A DNA stretch of 64,000 bases from Rhizobium sp. R635 (GCF_002211285.1 NZ_LOKX01000006.1:62001-126000); one strand, 5' to 3'; counted from the stretch's first letter, positions 40,424 through 50,779 are shown. The notes: a model not told the origin generated them from the letters alone. Numbers and translations are program-made.

Positions 40424-41446
40424 GTGGCCCAGAAGATCAAGCTTTCGACAATCGCCGAAACGCTCGGCATTTCAACGGCGACCGTATCGCTCGCCTTACG
40501 CGACAGTCCGCTCGTTGCCGGCAATACGCGGGAGAAGATCAAGGAGCAGGCGCGCGCGCTCGGCTATATCTACAATCGCCGCGCCGCCAGCCTTCGCACC
40601 TCGCGTTCCGGCATCATCGGCGTCGTCGTGCACGACATCATGAACCCCTTCTACGGCGAGATCCTGAAAGCGATCGAAAGCGAGCTCGATCGCAGCCGCC
40701 ACACCTTCATCCTGTCCAACCATTACGACAACGTCGAGAAGCAGCGCACCTTCATCGAGACGCTTCTGCAGCTCGGCGGCGACGGCGTCATCATGTCGCC
40801 GGCGATCGGCACGCCGCCTGAGGACGTGCAGCTGGCGGAAGAAAACGGTATGCCCGCGATCCTGGTCGCCCGCTCGATGGAAGGGCAGGACCTGCCGACC
40901 TATCGCGGCGACGACAGTTACGGCATTTCGCTTGCCACCAACCACCTGATCGGCCTCGGCCATCGCTCGATCGCCATGATCGGCGGCACGGACCAGACAT
41001 CCACCGGCCGCGACCGTTACCAGGGCTATGTCAATGCGCTGCGCAAGGCGGGCATCGAGGTCGATCCGAACCTGCGCATTCCCGGCCCGCGCTCGAAACA
41101 GGGCGGGTTCGAGGCCGCGGTGCATTTCCTCTCGCTGCCGCAGAAGCCGACGGCGGCCGTCTGCTGGAACGATCTCGTCGCGATTGGGTTGATGAACGGT
41201 ATTGCGCGCGCCGGCCTGGTGCCGGGCCGAGACATTTCCGTCACCGGTTATGACGATCTTGAGGAGGCCTCGATCGCCACCCCGGCGCTGACGACCGTCT
41301 GGAACGGCCAGACCGAGGTCGGCCGCCTGGCCGCCCGCGCGCTGCTCGATCGTCTTGCCGGCAGCCATGAGCCCGACGGCATGCATCTCATCAAGCCGGA
41401 AATGCGCATTCGCCAGTCCACCAGTCCCCATCGCCCCCGCGACTGA
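40424..41446 (+). CDS. LacI-family regulator linked to a 2-hydroxyacid dehydrogenase
   Basis: 340 residues from the GTG at 40424, which has GGAGGAGG 4 bases upstream. The longer reading with an earlier ATG would add 11 residues before the HTH. The helix-turn-helix is KLSTIAETLGISTATVSLAL. The sensor domain (about 60-340) has the usual GIIGVVVHDIMNPFYGEILK and DISVTGYDDLEEASIATPAL. It runs into the dehydrogenase gene after 29 bp, so it is probably co-transcribed and local. The effector could be a sugar acid or a 2-keto acid, judged only by neighbourhood. Confidence 0.9.
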   Translation: MAQKIKLSTIAETLGISTATVSLALRDSPLVAGNTREKIKEQARALGYIYNRRAASLRTSRSGIIGVVVHDIMNPFYGEILKAIESELDRSRHTFILSNHYDNVEKQRTFIETLLQLGGDGVIMSPAIGTPPEDVQLAEENGMPAILVARSMEGQDLPTYRGDDSYGISLATNHLIGLGHRSIAMIGGTDQTSTGRDRYQGYVNALRKAGIEVDPNLRIPGPRSKQGGFEAAVHFLSLPQKPTAAVCWNDLVAIGLMNGIARAGLVPGRDISVTGYDDLEEASIATPALTTVWNGQTEVGRLAARALLDRLAGSHEPDGMHLIKPEMRIRQSTSPHRPRD

Positions 41447-41475
41447 ACCAAGACCGTCACCCAAGAGGAAAAGCC

Positions 41476-42432
41476 ATGTCCCGCATCGCCATTCTCGTTC
41501 CCGGGAAGATACACGATCGTGTTCTCGAAAGGCTGAAGGATCGTTTTGAGATTGTCGCCGTCCCACGCGGGGAAAGGCTTGCTCTCGACGGCGAGACCGC
41601 CGGCCGCATTCGCGGCGTCGCGGTCTCCGGCGCTTTTCCCGGCACCTGGATGGACCAGCTGCCGAATGTCGAGGTGATCGCCAGCTTCGGCGTCGGTTAC
41701 GACGGCATGGATGTGAAGCGTGCCGCCGAAAAGGGCATCATCGTCACCAATACGCCTGATGTTCTGAACGACGAGGTCGCCGACACGACGATCGGCCTGC
41801 TCTTGAACACGATCCGCGAGTTGCCGCGGGCCGAAGCCTGGCTGCGTGACGGCAATTGGAAGCCCGGCGCGGCCTATCCGCTGTCACGCTTCTCGCTCAA
41901 GGGCCGCCATGTCGGGCTCTACGGCCTCGGCCGCATCGGGCTCGAAATCGCCAAGCGGCTGGAGCCGTTCAAGGTGAAGATCAGCTACCACACCCGATCG
42001 CGCCATGCGGACGTATCCTACGACTATTACCCGACACTGAAGGGACTGGCGGAAGCGGTGGATACGCTGATCGCCATCGTTCCGAAGACGCCGCAGACGC
42101 ATAAGACGATCAATGCCGATATTCTGGCCGCCCTCGGTTCGGACGGTATTCTCGTCAATGTCGGCCGTGGCTGGACGGTGGACGAGGAGGCGCTCGGCGC
42201 TGCGCTGGCATCCGGCGCGCTCGGGGCAGCGGGTCTCGACGTCTTTTACGAGGAGCCGATCGTGCCGGCCGATTTGCTTGCGGCCGAGAATGCCGTGCTG
42301 CTGCCGCATGTCGCCTCGGCGTCGGTGCCGACGCGCAATGCCATGGCGGATCTCGTCGCCGACAATCTGATCGCCTGGTTCGAGAAGGGGTCGGCGCTGA
42401 CGCCGGTGCCGGAGACGCCGCAGAAGGCTTAG
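41476..42432 (+). CDS. D-isomer-specific 2-hydroxyacid dehydrogenase (glyoxylate/hydroxypyruvate reductase type)
   Basis: 318 residues. The Rossmann motif HVGLYGLGRIGLEIAKRLEP binds NAD(P). Catalytic residues are visible: Arg231 in ILVNVGRGWTVDEEALG, the acidic residue in GLDVFYEEPIVP, and His278 in VLLPHVASASVPTR. VEVIASFGVGYDGMDVKRAA is typical of the glyoxylate/hydroxypyruvate reductase group (GhrB/GyaR-like). It may reduce hydroxypyruvate or a keto sugar acid. It is co-oriented with the LacI regulator and convergent with the glutamine amidotransferase gene across a GC-rich hairpin. Confidence 0.92.
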   Translation: MSRIAILVPGKIHDRVLERLKDRFEIVAVPRGERLALDGETAGRIRGVAVSGAFPGTWMDQLPNVEVIASFGVGYDGMDVKRAAEKGIIVTNTPDVLNDEVADTTIGLLLNTIRELPRAEAWLRDGNWKPGAAYPLSRFSLKGRHVGLYGLGRIGLEIAKRLEPFKVKISYHTRSRHADVSYDYYPTLKGLAEAVDTLIAIVPKTPQTHKTINADILAALGSDGILVNVGRGWTVDEEALGAALASGALGAAGLDVFYEEPIVPADLLAAENAVLLPHVASASVPTRNAMADLVADNLIAWFEKGSALTPVPETPQKA

Positions 42433-42439
42433 AGCGCTA

Positions 42440-42468
42440 CGCGTCCTTTCGGCCGCACGAAGGACGCG
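42440..42468. terminator. Hairpin between convergent genes
   Basis: CGCGTCCTTTCG (42440-42451) pairs with CGAAGGACGCG (42458-42468) with one extra T. No U tract is visible. It touches the stop codon of the minus-strand amidotransferase gene, so it may act as a bidirectional 3' end. Confidence 0.4.
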
Positions 42469-43248
42469 CTAGGCGGTCGCCTGCGCCGAAACCGTCGGCA
42501 GCTTGCCGGCGGCATAGGTGCGAACGGCATCGCCGAAGGCGGCGAAGAGCTGGTTCGAGGGCTTGTCGGTTTCGGCCCAGTATTCCGGATGCCATTGCAC
42601 GCCGACGGCAAAGGCCTTGGCATCGACGACGGAGACCGCTTCGACCGTGCCGTCTTCGGCGATGGCTTCCACCTGCAGGCGGGGCGCCGTCCTGGCGATC
42701 GCCTGGCGATGGAGCGAATTCACGCGGACTTCACCCGGGCCGAGAATGCCTGCAATGCAGGAGCCCTCCTTGATGTGGACAGTCTGGCGAATGGCGTACA
42801 TGCCGTCGCGGTCGACGCCGTCCGGCCGGCGGTGATCCCACATGCCGGGCTGTTCCTGTATCTCGCTTGCGAGCGAACCGCCGAGAGCGACGTTCAGTTC
42901 CTGGATGCCGCGGCAAATGGCAAGCAGAGGGATGGCGCGCTCGATGGCGCGGCGGATGAGCGGCAGGCTGGTGGCGTCGCGGGCGGGGTCGAAGGGGCCA
43001 TCCCTTTCGGTGGCCTCGGCGCCGTAGAGGGAGGGATGCACGTTGCTGGCCGAGCCGGAAACCAGAAGGCCGTCGACGCGGTCGAGGATCGCGTCGGTGT
43101 CGTAACCTTCCTCGAAGGCTGGAATGATGAAGGCCGTGACGCCGGCCGCATTCAACGCGGCACGGAGATATTGATGCTGCACGGCATGCCAGGTGGCGCC
43201 GTCGAAGCTGCGGATATCGGCGGGGATGGCAACGATCGGTTTCGTCAT
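42469..43248 (-). CDS. Class I glutamine amidotransferase, gamma-glutamyl-GABA hydrolase type
   Basis: 259 residues of the peptidase C26/PuuD family. The catalytic triad is complete: Cys112 in PLLAICRGIQELNVALGG, and His220 and Glu222 in VGVQWHPEYW. VDGLLVSGSASNVHPSLYG is the oxyanion-region motif. PuuD-type enzymes split gamma-glutamyl-gamma-aminobutyrate in putrescine breakdown; the family also contains other hydrolases. There are no other puu genes beside it. The start is at MTKPIVAIPADIRS. Confidence 0.88.
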   Translation of the reverse strand: MTKPIVAIPADIRSFDGATWHAVQHQYLRAALNAAGVTAFIIPAFEEGYDTDAILDRVDGLLVSGSASNVHPSLYGAEATERDGPFDPARDATSLPLIRRAIERAIPLLAICRGIQELNVALGGSLASEIQEQPGMWDHRRPDGVDRDGMYAIRQTVHIKEGSCIAGILGPGEVRVNSLHRQAIARTAPRLQVEAIAEDGTVEAVSVVDAKAFAVGVQWHPEYWAETDKPSNQLFAAFGDAVRTYAAGKLPTVSAQATA

Positions 43249-43390
43249 GTTCGGCCCGGTGAAAGCTTTCTGTTTGCCGTTTTGCCGTCAGAACGGCCGG
43301 CAAGTCAACGCTTGGCCGTATCCGATGGCCAAATTGCGGCGGAAGCGGTTTGGGCGCCCGCCCGATCTGCCGCTAAGCTGCTGATTTTGA

Positions 43391-44647
<1,257 letters not shown>

Positions 44648-44678
44648 GCTTTTCGCCAGCGTTCAATTTCGGCTGATG

Positions 44679-44714
44679 AAAAACCCCCGAAGTTGGGTGT
44701 CCAACTTTCGGGGG
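44679..44714 (-). terminator. Terminator of the TRAP membrane subunit genes
   Basis: CCCCCGAAGTTGG (44684-44696) pairs with CCAACTTTCGGGGG (44701-44714) with one bulged base. The U tract (five A residues at 44679-44683 on the given strand) is on the minus strand, so it ends dctM transcription. It can also form a plus-strand hairpin after dctP, which has no T tract there. Confidence 0.8.
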
Positions 44715-44750
44715 TCAGTTCATTTCGGTCCGGGGGTTTTCTTTTCCGCG

Positions 44751-46241
44751 CTATTTGCCGGGCGCCGGCGTTGTTCCTGGCAGGCCGTTCAGCGGCGGCA
44801 GGGTGAGGCCCGGGATCTGCGGCGAGCCGTTGCCGCCACCCACCGGCGGCAGGCCGAGCTGACCGCCGAAGCCGGGGACTTCGATCTTGATCGTGTTCGG
44901 GTCCACCTTCGGGCCGCGGTCCAGCCAGTAGGTGACCGATTGCGGCCAGAAGATCACGATCGCGACGAGAATGAGCTGCATGCCGACCCAGGGGAGCGCG
45001 CCCATGTAGATATCCGAGGTCTTGACCTCCTTGCCGGCGATCGAGCGCAGGTAGAAGAGCGCGAAGCCGAAGGGCGGATGCATGAAGCTCGTCTGCATGT
45101 TGACGCAGATCAGCACGCCAAACCAGATCAGGTCGATGCCGAGGCTGGAGGCGACCGGGGCCAGCATCGGTATGACGATGAAGGCGATCTCGAAGAAATC
45201 GAGGAAGAAGGCGAGCACGAAAATGAAGATGTTGACGAAGATCAGAAAGCCGACCGGGCCGCCGGGAATCCCCGAGAGCATGTGCTCGATCCAGCGCGAC
45301 CCATCCATGCCCTGGAAGACCAGGCTGAAACAGGTGGAGCCGATCAGGATCATCACCACCATCGATGTGATGTGCGTGGTCGAGGTCATCGCCTCGCGGA
45401 TCAGCGGCCAGGTGAGGCGGCGGTTCAAGGCTGCCAGCGCCATGGCGCCGACGACGCCGAGCGCGCCTGCTTCCGTCGGCGTGGCAAGGCCCATGAAGAT
45501 CGTGCCGAGCACGAGGAAGATCAGCACGATCGAGGGCACCATGCCCATCAGCACCTTTGCCAGCAGCGCCCAGTTGAAGTCGCCGCGCACCTCTTTCGGC
45601 AGCGGCGGCATCGATTTCGGCCGGATGACCGACATCACCAGGATGAAGAGCACGAAGATCGTCACCTGCAGGATCGAGGGGCCGATCGCGCCGAGATACA
45701 TGTCGCCGACCGAGCGGCCGAGCTGGTCGGCGAGAACGACGAGCACGAGGGAGGGCGGGATCACCTGGGTGATCGTGCCCGAGGCGGCGATGACGCCGGT
45801 GGCAAGGCGCGGGCTGTAGCCGTAGCGCAGCATGATCGGCAGCGAGATCACCCCCATGGTGATGACGGAGGCGGCCACCGTGCCGGTGATCGCGCCGAGG
45901 ACGGCGCCGACGAGGATGACGGCATAGGCCAGGCCGCCGGGAATGCCGCCGAAGAGCTTGCCGGTGCCTTCGAGCAGATCCTCGGCAAGCCCGCAGCGCT
46001 CCAACACCGCGCCCATGAAGGTGAAGAAGGGGATGGCGAGCAGCAGGTCGTTGGAAAGGATGCCGAAGAAGCGCAGCGGCAAATTGTGCACGAAGGCTTC
46101 GCTGAAATGGCCGGTGACGATGCCGATGATGCCGAAGAACAGGCCGACCGCGGCGAGCGAAAAGGCGACCGGAAAGCCATAGAGCATGAAGACGACCATG
46201 CCCAGGAACATCGCCGGCGGGATGATACCGAAGTCAAACAA
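44751..46241 (-). CDS. TRAP transporter large permease (DctM)
   Basis: 496 residues. It has 12-13 hydrophobic segments of the DctM/IT superfamily. LAAIPFFTFMGAVLERCGLA-like and GSITGTVAASVITMGVISLP-like motifs, and GVIAASGTITQVIPPSLVLV, are typical. The C-terminus is an unusual Pro/Gly-rich tail (about 455-496, PPVGGGNGSPQIPGLTLPPL). The start is a TTG at 46241, with GGAGG 9 bases upstream and no ATG in the right place. It follows dctQ by 21 bp. It should import a carboxylate using a sodium or proton gradient with DctQ and the DctP encoded on the other strand. Confidence 0.92.
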   Translation of the reverse strand: MFDFGIIPPAMFLGMVVFMLYGFPVAFSLAAVGLFFGIIGIVTGHFSEAFVHNLPLRFFGILSNDLLLAIPFFTFMGAVLERCGLAEDLLEGTGKLFGGIPGGLAYAVILVGAVLGAITGTVAASVITMGVISLPIMLRYGYSPRLATGVIAASGTITQVIPPSLVLVVLADQLGRSVGDMYLGAIGPSILQVTIFVLFILVMSVIRPKSMPPLPKEVRGDFNWALLAKVLMGMVPSIVLIFLVLGTIFMGLATPTEAGALGVVGAMALAALNRRLTWPLIREAMTSTTHITSMVVMILIGSTCFSLVFQGMDGSRWIEHMLSGIPGGPVGFLIFVNIFIFVLAFFLDFFEIAFIVIPMLAPVASSLGIDLIWFGVLICVNMQTSFMHPPFGFALFYLRSIAGKEVKTSDIYMGALPWVGMQLILVAIVIFWPQSVTYWLDRGPKVDPNTIKIEVPGFGGQLGLPPVGGGNGSPQIPGLTLPPLNGLPGTTPAPGK

Positions 46242-46262
46242 ATCCGTTCCTCCCGGTCCGCT

Positions 46263-46802
46263 TTACTGCAGCGGCTTTTCGTATGTGGTGTTGATGCTGA
46301 TGCGGCCGGTGAGCGCTGCGATCCGCTTGATGAGCTCGGAAACGCCCTGGAGAGAAAGCAGTGCGAAACCGGCGACGAGGATCAGCTTAACGGGCCAGCG
46401 GATCAATCCGCCGGCATTGCCCGATATTTCCCCCTGCCGATAGGAGAGCGCAAAGAAGGGCCAGCAGACCCAGGTTAGGAAAATGCAGGTGGGAATGAGG
46501 AAGAGGAGGAGCCCGAAGATGTCGATCCAGATCTTTGCCCTGTCGGAAGCCGCGCCATAGATCAGATCGACCCGGACATGCTCGTTGTTGTTCAGCGCAT
46601 GCGAAGCGCCGAGCATGACGATGAAGGCGAAGAGATACCATTGGATCTCGAGCCAGCCGTTCGAACTGTAATTGAAGGCATAGCGGACGATGGCGTTTCC
46701 GGCGCTGATCAGACAGCAGAACAGGACCATATATTCGGAAAATTTGCCCATGATCCGACTGATCGAGTCGATCAACCGGCTGACTGCCAGAAGTGCCGAC
46801 AT
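46263..46802 (-). CDS. TRAP transporter small permease (DctQ)
   Basis: 179 residues from the ATG at 46802, which follows GGGGAG. Four hydrophobic segments are visible, with the DctQ features YSSNGWLEIQWYLFAFIVML and ASHALNNNEHVRVDLIYGAA, the latter typical of the mannitol/chloroaromatic-type TRAP subfamily. Its unit with dctM faces the dctP gene. A hairpin in its 5' untranslated region (46824-46841) may affect translation. Confidence 0.9.
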   Translation of the reverse strand: MSALLAVSRLIDSISRIMGKFSEYMVLFCCLISAGNAIVRYAFNYSSNGWLEIQWYLFAFIVMLGASHALNNNEHVRVDLIYGAASDRAKIWIDIFGLLLFLIPTCIFLTWVCWPFFALSYRQGEISGNAGGLIRWPVKLILVAGFALLSLQGVSELIKRIAALTGRISINTTYEKPLQ

Positions 46803-47131
46803 TCGCTCCCCTTTGTTTTTATCCTGCCGGTTTTCCGGCAGTTTTCCTTCTTTGCAATCGATGTAGACCACAGCCTTTGAAATTGGAAGGATAAATGCCT
46901 CCCGTTGGAGTATAGTCTTAGCCGAGACGGCCGGATCGCGCGATCAGCGGATATTTGGACAACCCAGGCGTGGATAAATTATTTCAGTAATCTCGCCGAA
47001 AGGATGCATTATCTCGCGCAGGATGTGGTGTTCGTCCTCTGGTTTTAGAAAATTTGACCAAATGTTTGATTCGATTGAAATCAATTTTTAAAGGGTTGGC
47101 CTTAGAATCCCCGCGCACAGGGAAAGTGTGG
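46803..47131. other. Divergent promoter region between dctQ and the GGDEF-EAL gene
   Basis: This 329-bp region holds no gene I can support. It contains a CTGCCGG-TTTT-CCGGCAG hairpin (46824-46841), which lies in the dctQ leader on the minus strand. Near 47066-47084 is a TTGATT/AATCAA dyad with a 7-base spacer. No clear sigma-70 boxes were found. The stretch is AT-richer than its surroundings near 47040-47095. Confidence 0.5.
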
Positions 47132-49435
47132 ATGAAGCCAGATAACCCGAACAGGGTCCCTTTAGATGTGTATCTGTCGTTTGTGAGTTCCCTTTCCGGG
47201 AATCGCATGACGCTTCTTGCCGGCGTGATCGTCCATATCGCGACATGCCTCGCAGTTGCCGCCAAGACGCAGTATTCCATCTACATCCTGCTGTCGCTCG
47301 CCTTCCTCCTGGTCTTCAGCGCCCGCATGGCGATCTTCCGGCAATTCGATCGCGTCGACAAGGAGAGGCTGTCGCGCGCCGACATCGAGCGCTGGGAGCG
47401 GATTCTCGTGGCTGGTGCTGCCTGCACCACGGCGCTTCTCGGCTTCGCCAGCGGCTATGCGATCTTCGTCGTGCACGATTCCTTTGCGGAGCTCGCCTGC
47501 ATATCCGTCACCATGGCGACCATGGTCTCCGTCGTCGGCCGCAACTACGGATCGCGCCTTGCCGTCGATCTCCAGACATTCTCCTGCTGTCTGCCGATGA
47601 TCGTCTGCAGCCTGCTGGCGATGGATTTCTATCGCGGCGTGCTGTCGATCTTCCTCATTCCCTTCTGGCTGACGACGCGGGCCATGGCGAACGGCGTGCG
47701 CGAGTTCCTCTATGAGAATGTCATCGCGCGCCGGGAAATCACCATCATCGCCGACCGTTTCGATACGGCGCTCAACAACATGCCGCACGGCCTCGTCATG
47801 GTCGATGCCGAAAACCGCATCCAGGTCGTCAATCGCAAGGCCTGCGAGCTTCTGAAGATCGGCGCTCCCGAGCGGCTGAAGGACCGCGACCTCGGCGCCG
47901 TGCTGCGCTATGGCGCGCGCCACAGCTTCATGGATGCTTCGCAGCCGGAGCTCATCCTGCGCCAGCTCACCCAGGTGGCGGAAGGCAACCTGTCGCGCAC
48001 GCTCATCCATTTCCCGGAAGGCCTGTCGCTCGAATTCTCCGCCAGCCGCAGGGCCGACGGCGGCGCCGTGCTGATCTTCGAGGACGTGTCGAGCCGGGTG
48101 AAGGCGGAGCAGAAGATCATGCACATGGTCCGCTTCGATGCGCTGACCGGCTTGCCGAACCGGGAGTATTTTGGCCAGCTCGTGCAGGAATATCTCGCCA
48201 AACATCCGAGAAAATCCGGCCCGCTCGGCTTCATGGTGCTCGATATCGACGAGTTCAAGCATGTCAACGACATGCGTGGCCACGTCACCGGCGACCATCT
48301 GCTTTGCGCCATCGCCGCCCGCATCAAGCAGGCCTGCGGCAACGCCGTTCTCGGCCGGCTGATGGGAGACCAGTTCATCCTGTTCTTCCCGCATGCGAAG
48401 GAGCCCACCTCGCTCGATCTCGAGATCCGCCGCGTCCATGCCGCGATCCAGGGCCATTACGAGGTCGATGAGCTGACCTTTCTCGTTTCGCTCAGCGCCG
48501 GCTATGCGATCCTCGAAAGCACCGCCTTTGCGCTGGACGAATGGAGCGTCAAGGCGGATCTCGCGCTCTTCGAAAGCAAGTCGCGCCTCAAGGGCGGCAT
48601 ATCGGGCTTCGAGCGGGAAATGGACGGCCGCTATATCGAGCAGCAGAAGCTGAAGGCGGACCTGCGCGAGGCGGTTTCGGCGCAGGCGCTGCATCTGGTC
48701 TTCCAGCCGATGTTCCGGGCCGATGGCTCGCGGATCGAATGCGCCGAGGCCCTGGCGCGCTGGGTGCATCCGGAGAAGGGCTCCATACCGCCCGACGTCT
48801 TCATCCGGCTTGCCGAGGATATGGGCATCATTTCCGACATTACCCGCTTCGTGCTGTTCAAGGCCTGCAGCGAATGCATGAACTGGCCTGATCATATCGC
48901 CGTCTCGGTCAATCTTTCGGCGCGGGACCTGCGCGATGCCGACATTCTCCAGGTGGTCGCCGATGCGCTTGCCCATTCCGGCCTCGATGCGGCGCGGCTG
49001 CATCTCGAAGTCACCGAAAGCTGCCTGATCGACGAGCCGCAGGCCGTGCGCGCCATCCTGGCGGAGCTCAGGAGCCGCGGCATTACCATCGCCATCGACG
49101 ATTTCGGCACCGGCTTCTCCAGCCTCAGCTATCTCGACACGCTGCCGCTCGATATCGTCAAAATCGATCGCTCCTTCGTTCGCAACATCGTCGAGGATAA
49201 CCGCCGCCTGAAGCTTCTGCGCGGCACGGTCCATCTGGCTCGCGAGCTCGGCCTGAAGATCGTCATCGAGGGTGTCGAGACCGAAGAGCAGCTCGCGCTG
49301 CTCAACAAGCACCGCAGCACCGATCTCGTGCAGGGCTATGTTTTCTCGCAGCCGGTGCCTTCCCAGAACATCGCCCTGCTGCAGCAGGGCGCCGGCCGCC
49401 GCGCCGTGCAGCGCCGCCGTCACAAGGTCGCCTGA
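47132..49435 (+). CDS. PAS-GGDEF(degenerate)-EAL c-di-GMP phosphodiesterase-type protein
   Basis: 767 residues. Several membrane helices (about 20-195), then a PAS-like domain (about 200-320, FDTALNNMPHGLVMVDAENR), GGDEF (about 330-490) and EAL (about 510-755). The GGDEF loop reads RLMGDQFILF (MGDQF, 411-415) instead of GGDEF, so cyclase activity is probably lost. The EAL part is complete: CAEALARWV (E539), AIDDFGTGFSSLSYLDTLPL and KIVIEGVETEEQL. It should degrade c-di-GMP, with the degenerate domain perhaps binding GTP. The ATG at 47132 has AGGGAA upstream. The FeeM-like gene follows after 144 bp. Confidence 0.92.
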   Translation: MKPDNPNRVPLDVYLSFVSSLSGNRMTLLAGVIVHIATCLAVAAKTQYSIYILLSLAFLLVFSARMAIFRQFDRVDKERLSRADIERWERILVAGAACTTALLGFASGYAIFVVHDSFAELACISVTMATMVSVVGRNYGSRLAVDLQTFSCCLPMIVCSLLAMDFYRGVLSIFLIPFWLTTRAMANGVREFLYENVIARREITIIADRFDTALNNMPHGLVMVDAENRIQVVNRKACELLKIGAPERLKDRDLGAVLRYGARHSFMDASQPELILRQLTQVAEGNLSRTLIHFPEGLSLEFSASRRADGGAVLIFEDVSSRVKAEQKIMHMVRFDALTGLPNREYFGQLVQEYLAKHPRKSGPLGFMVLDIDEFKHVNDMRGHVTGDHLLCAIAARIKQACGNAVLGRLMGDQFILFFPHAKEPTSLDLEIRRVHAAIQGHYEVDELTFLVSLSAGYAILESTAFALDEWSVKADLALFESKSRLKGGISGFEREMDGRYIEQQKLKADLREAVSAQALHLVFQPMFRADGSRIECAEALARWVHPEKGSIPPDVFIRLAEDMGIISDITRFVLFKACSECMNWPDHIAVSVNLSARDLRDADILQVVADALAHSGLDAARLHLEVTESCLIDEPQAVRAILAELRSRGITIAIDDFGTGFSSLSYLDTLPLDIVKIDRSFVRNIVEDNRRLKLLRGTVHLARELGLKIVIEGVETEEQLALLNKHRSTDLVQGYVFSQPVPSQNIALLQQGAGRRAVQRRRHKVA

Positions 49436-49548
49436 CCGCCCTCGGACGGCAAGTCTTCCCGCTGAAAATCTTGCGCGATATTAACCTTAATAAATCGTAT
49501 TCGGCGAAGAATACCAGAACTACTTGCGTAAACGTTGCTGGCGTATGA

Positions 49549-49564
49549 TTAATGATCCGTTAAC
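49549..49564 (+). promoter_or_regulatory. CtrA-type binding motif ahead of the FeeM-like gene
   Basis: TTAATGATCCGTTAAC matches the alphaproteobacterial CtrA consensus TTAA-N7-TTAA(C). It ends 15 bp before the ATG of the FeeM-like gene, a position at which a bound CtrA would block transcription or translation initiation. Motif match only; no promoter was recognised. Confidence 0.4.
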
Positions 49565-49579
49565 GAGCGGATCAAGAGA

Positions 49580-50332
49580 ATGTCAGAGTCACTGTTCAAG
49601 CGAAGCGATTTCAGCACCAAAATCCTGGAAATTCTGGACCATGTCGAATATCGCCGGGTCGAAAGCAGCGAAGACATGGAAGAGGTGGAGCGGCTGCGCT
49701 ACAAGGCTTACAAGGCCCATGACGTGCTGGCGCTGGCCCCGAAAGGGCTGCTCGATGACAGCGATTTCGACAGTCATGCGTATATCTTCGGCCTGTATTA
49801 TTATGGTGAGCTGGTCAGCACGATCCGGGTTCATTATGTGACACCTGAGCATCGCCTCAGTCAGTCCGGCGGCGCCTTTCCCGAGGCGATGGATGAACTT
49901 CTGGATGCAGGTCTGACTTTGATCGATCCGGCGCGTTTTGCCGCCGATCCGGAACTGACCGCCGATATGCCGTGGGTTCCCTACCTGACGCTGAGGCCGA
50001 CGATCGTCGCGGCGGCTTATTTCCGCGCGGACCGCGTTCTTCAGTTCGTCCGGCCTCCGCATGCCGCTTTCTACAAGCGGGTCTTCTATGCCGATACGGT
50101 CGTGCCCGGCCGGCTGGCGAAGAATTACGGGATCGACATGACGCTGATGGCGACGAATGTGATCGAGGTCGGGCGCAAGCTGTTGACGCGCTATCCCTTC
50201 TTCATCTCCAGCGCCAGCGAGCAGCGAATGATGTTTTCGCGCAACCCCAACGACACGCTGCCGCCGCTCACCATCATTCCGACGGCGCGCTTCGTGCCGC
50301 CAGGCGAACTCGGCACCGACCTGCCGCTGTGA
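49580..50332 (+). CDS. FeeM-like N-acyl amino acid synthase (GNAT fold)
   Basis: 250 residues. The fold and motifs resemble FeeM and related N-acyltransferases, distant relatives of acyl-homoserine lactone synthases. YRRVESSEDMEEVERLRYKA and HAYIFGLYYYGELVSTIRVH form the GNAT core, and WVPYLTLRPTIVAAAYFRAD and VFYADTVVPGRLAKNYGID the second half. FeeM joins a fatty acyl chain from acyl carrier protein to an amino acid. In rhizobia such genes are widespread but mostly unstudied. The product could be an N-acyl amino acid with a signalling or surfactant role. Confidence 0.72.
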   Translation: MSESLFKRSDFSTKILEILDHVEYRRVESSEDMEEVERLRYKAYKAHDVLALAPKGLLDDSDFDSHAYIFGLYYYGELVSTIRVHYVTPEHRLSQSGGAFPEAMDELLDAGLTLIDPARFAADPELTADMPWVPYLTLRPTIVAAAYFRADRVLQFVRPPHAAFYKRVFYADTVVPGRLAKNYGIDMTLMATNVIEVGRKLLTRYPFFISSASEQRMMFSRNPNDTLPPLTIIPTARFVPPGELGTDLPL

Positions 50333-50338
50333 TTTCCC

Positions 50339-50422
50339 CTGCTCTCCGAATGCGGAGAGGACAGGGGGTGACAATATCCGCAGCCGTCGCCCTCACGCTT
50401 TTTTCCTCGCGGGAGAAGGTGG
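50339..50422. repeat. Possible degenerate RIME-like element
   Basis: CTCTCCG-AATG-CGGAGAG (50342-50359) is a perfect hairpin next to CAGGGGGTG. At the end, read on the minus strand, a CACCTTCTCCCGCGAGG module resembles the TTCTCCCC ends of the RIME copies. It is shorter and more diverged than these; family membership is uncertain. Confidence 0.35.
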
Positions 50423-50554
50423 TTTGGAACCCGCGGCTGCGGCATTCTCATGCATTGCGCTTTCGCCTGTCATTGTGTAATTCCTGCAGGCAGGGACTTC
50501 CCTCGGCCAAGAGGGAATCAGGCAGCGCAAAAGCATTTCAGGGAGACGATATTC

Positions 50555-50779
50555 ATGGCCGAACATCATACCGGACCGGTCGAGACCGGCGCGCCGATGG
50601 ATTACAAGGAACATGAGCAGACCTACAACATGTTCATTGCCGGCACGAAATACGGCACGATGCTTCTCGTCGCTCTCCTGCTCGCGATGACCGCCGGTTT
50701 CTTCGGCGGCGCCGGTCTTCTCGGCGGCCTCTTCGTTTTCATCATTCTTCTCGCCGCCGGCATCTTCCTGCTGCGCTGA
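50555..50779 (+). CDS. aa3-type cytochrome c oxidase subunit IV
   Basis: 74 residues: MAEHHTGPVETGAPMDYKEH, then a DYKEHEQTYNMFIAGTKYGT helix start and a membrane helix ending FIILLAAGIFLLR. This small subunit of bacterial aa3 oxidases (Cox4_pro_2) is often found in alphaproteobacteria upstream of the transhydrogenase genes. GGGAGA lies 8 bases before the ATG at 50555. It is 150 bp from pntAA with no terminator seen, so it may be co-transcribed. Confidence 0.85.
   Translation: MAEHHTGPVETGAPMDYKEHEQTYNMFIAGTKYGTMLLVALLLAMTAGFFGGAGLLGGLFVFIILLAAGIFLLR

Noticed and set aside
44676..46478. 600-codon plus-strand frame opposite dctM and dctQ
   Set aside because: Composition is typical of an antisense shadow (runs of Asp, Glu, His, Arg). 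The TRAP permease genes on the minus strand are unambiguous.
47162..49423. 753-codon minus-strand frame opposite the GGDEF-EAL gene
   Set aside because: No recognisable domain and antisense composition; the plus strand has PAS, GGDEF and EAL motifs in order.
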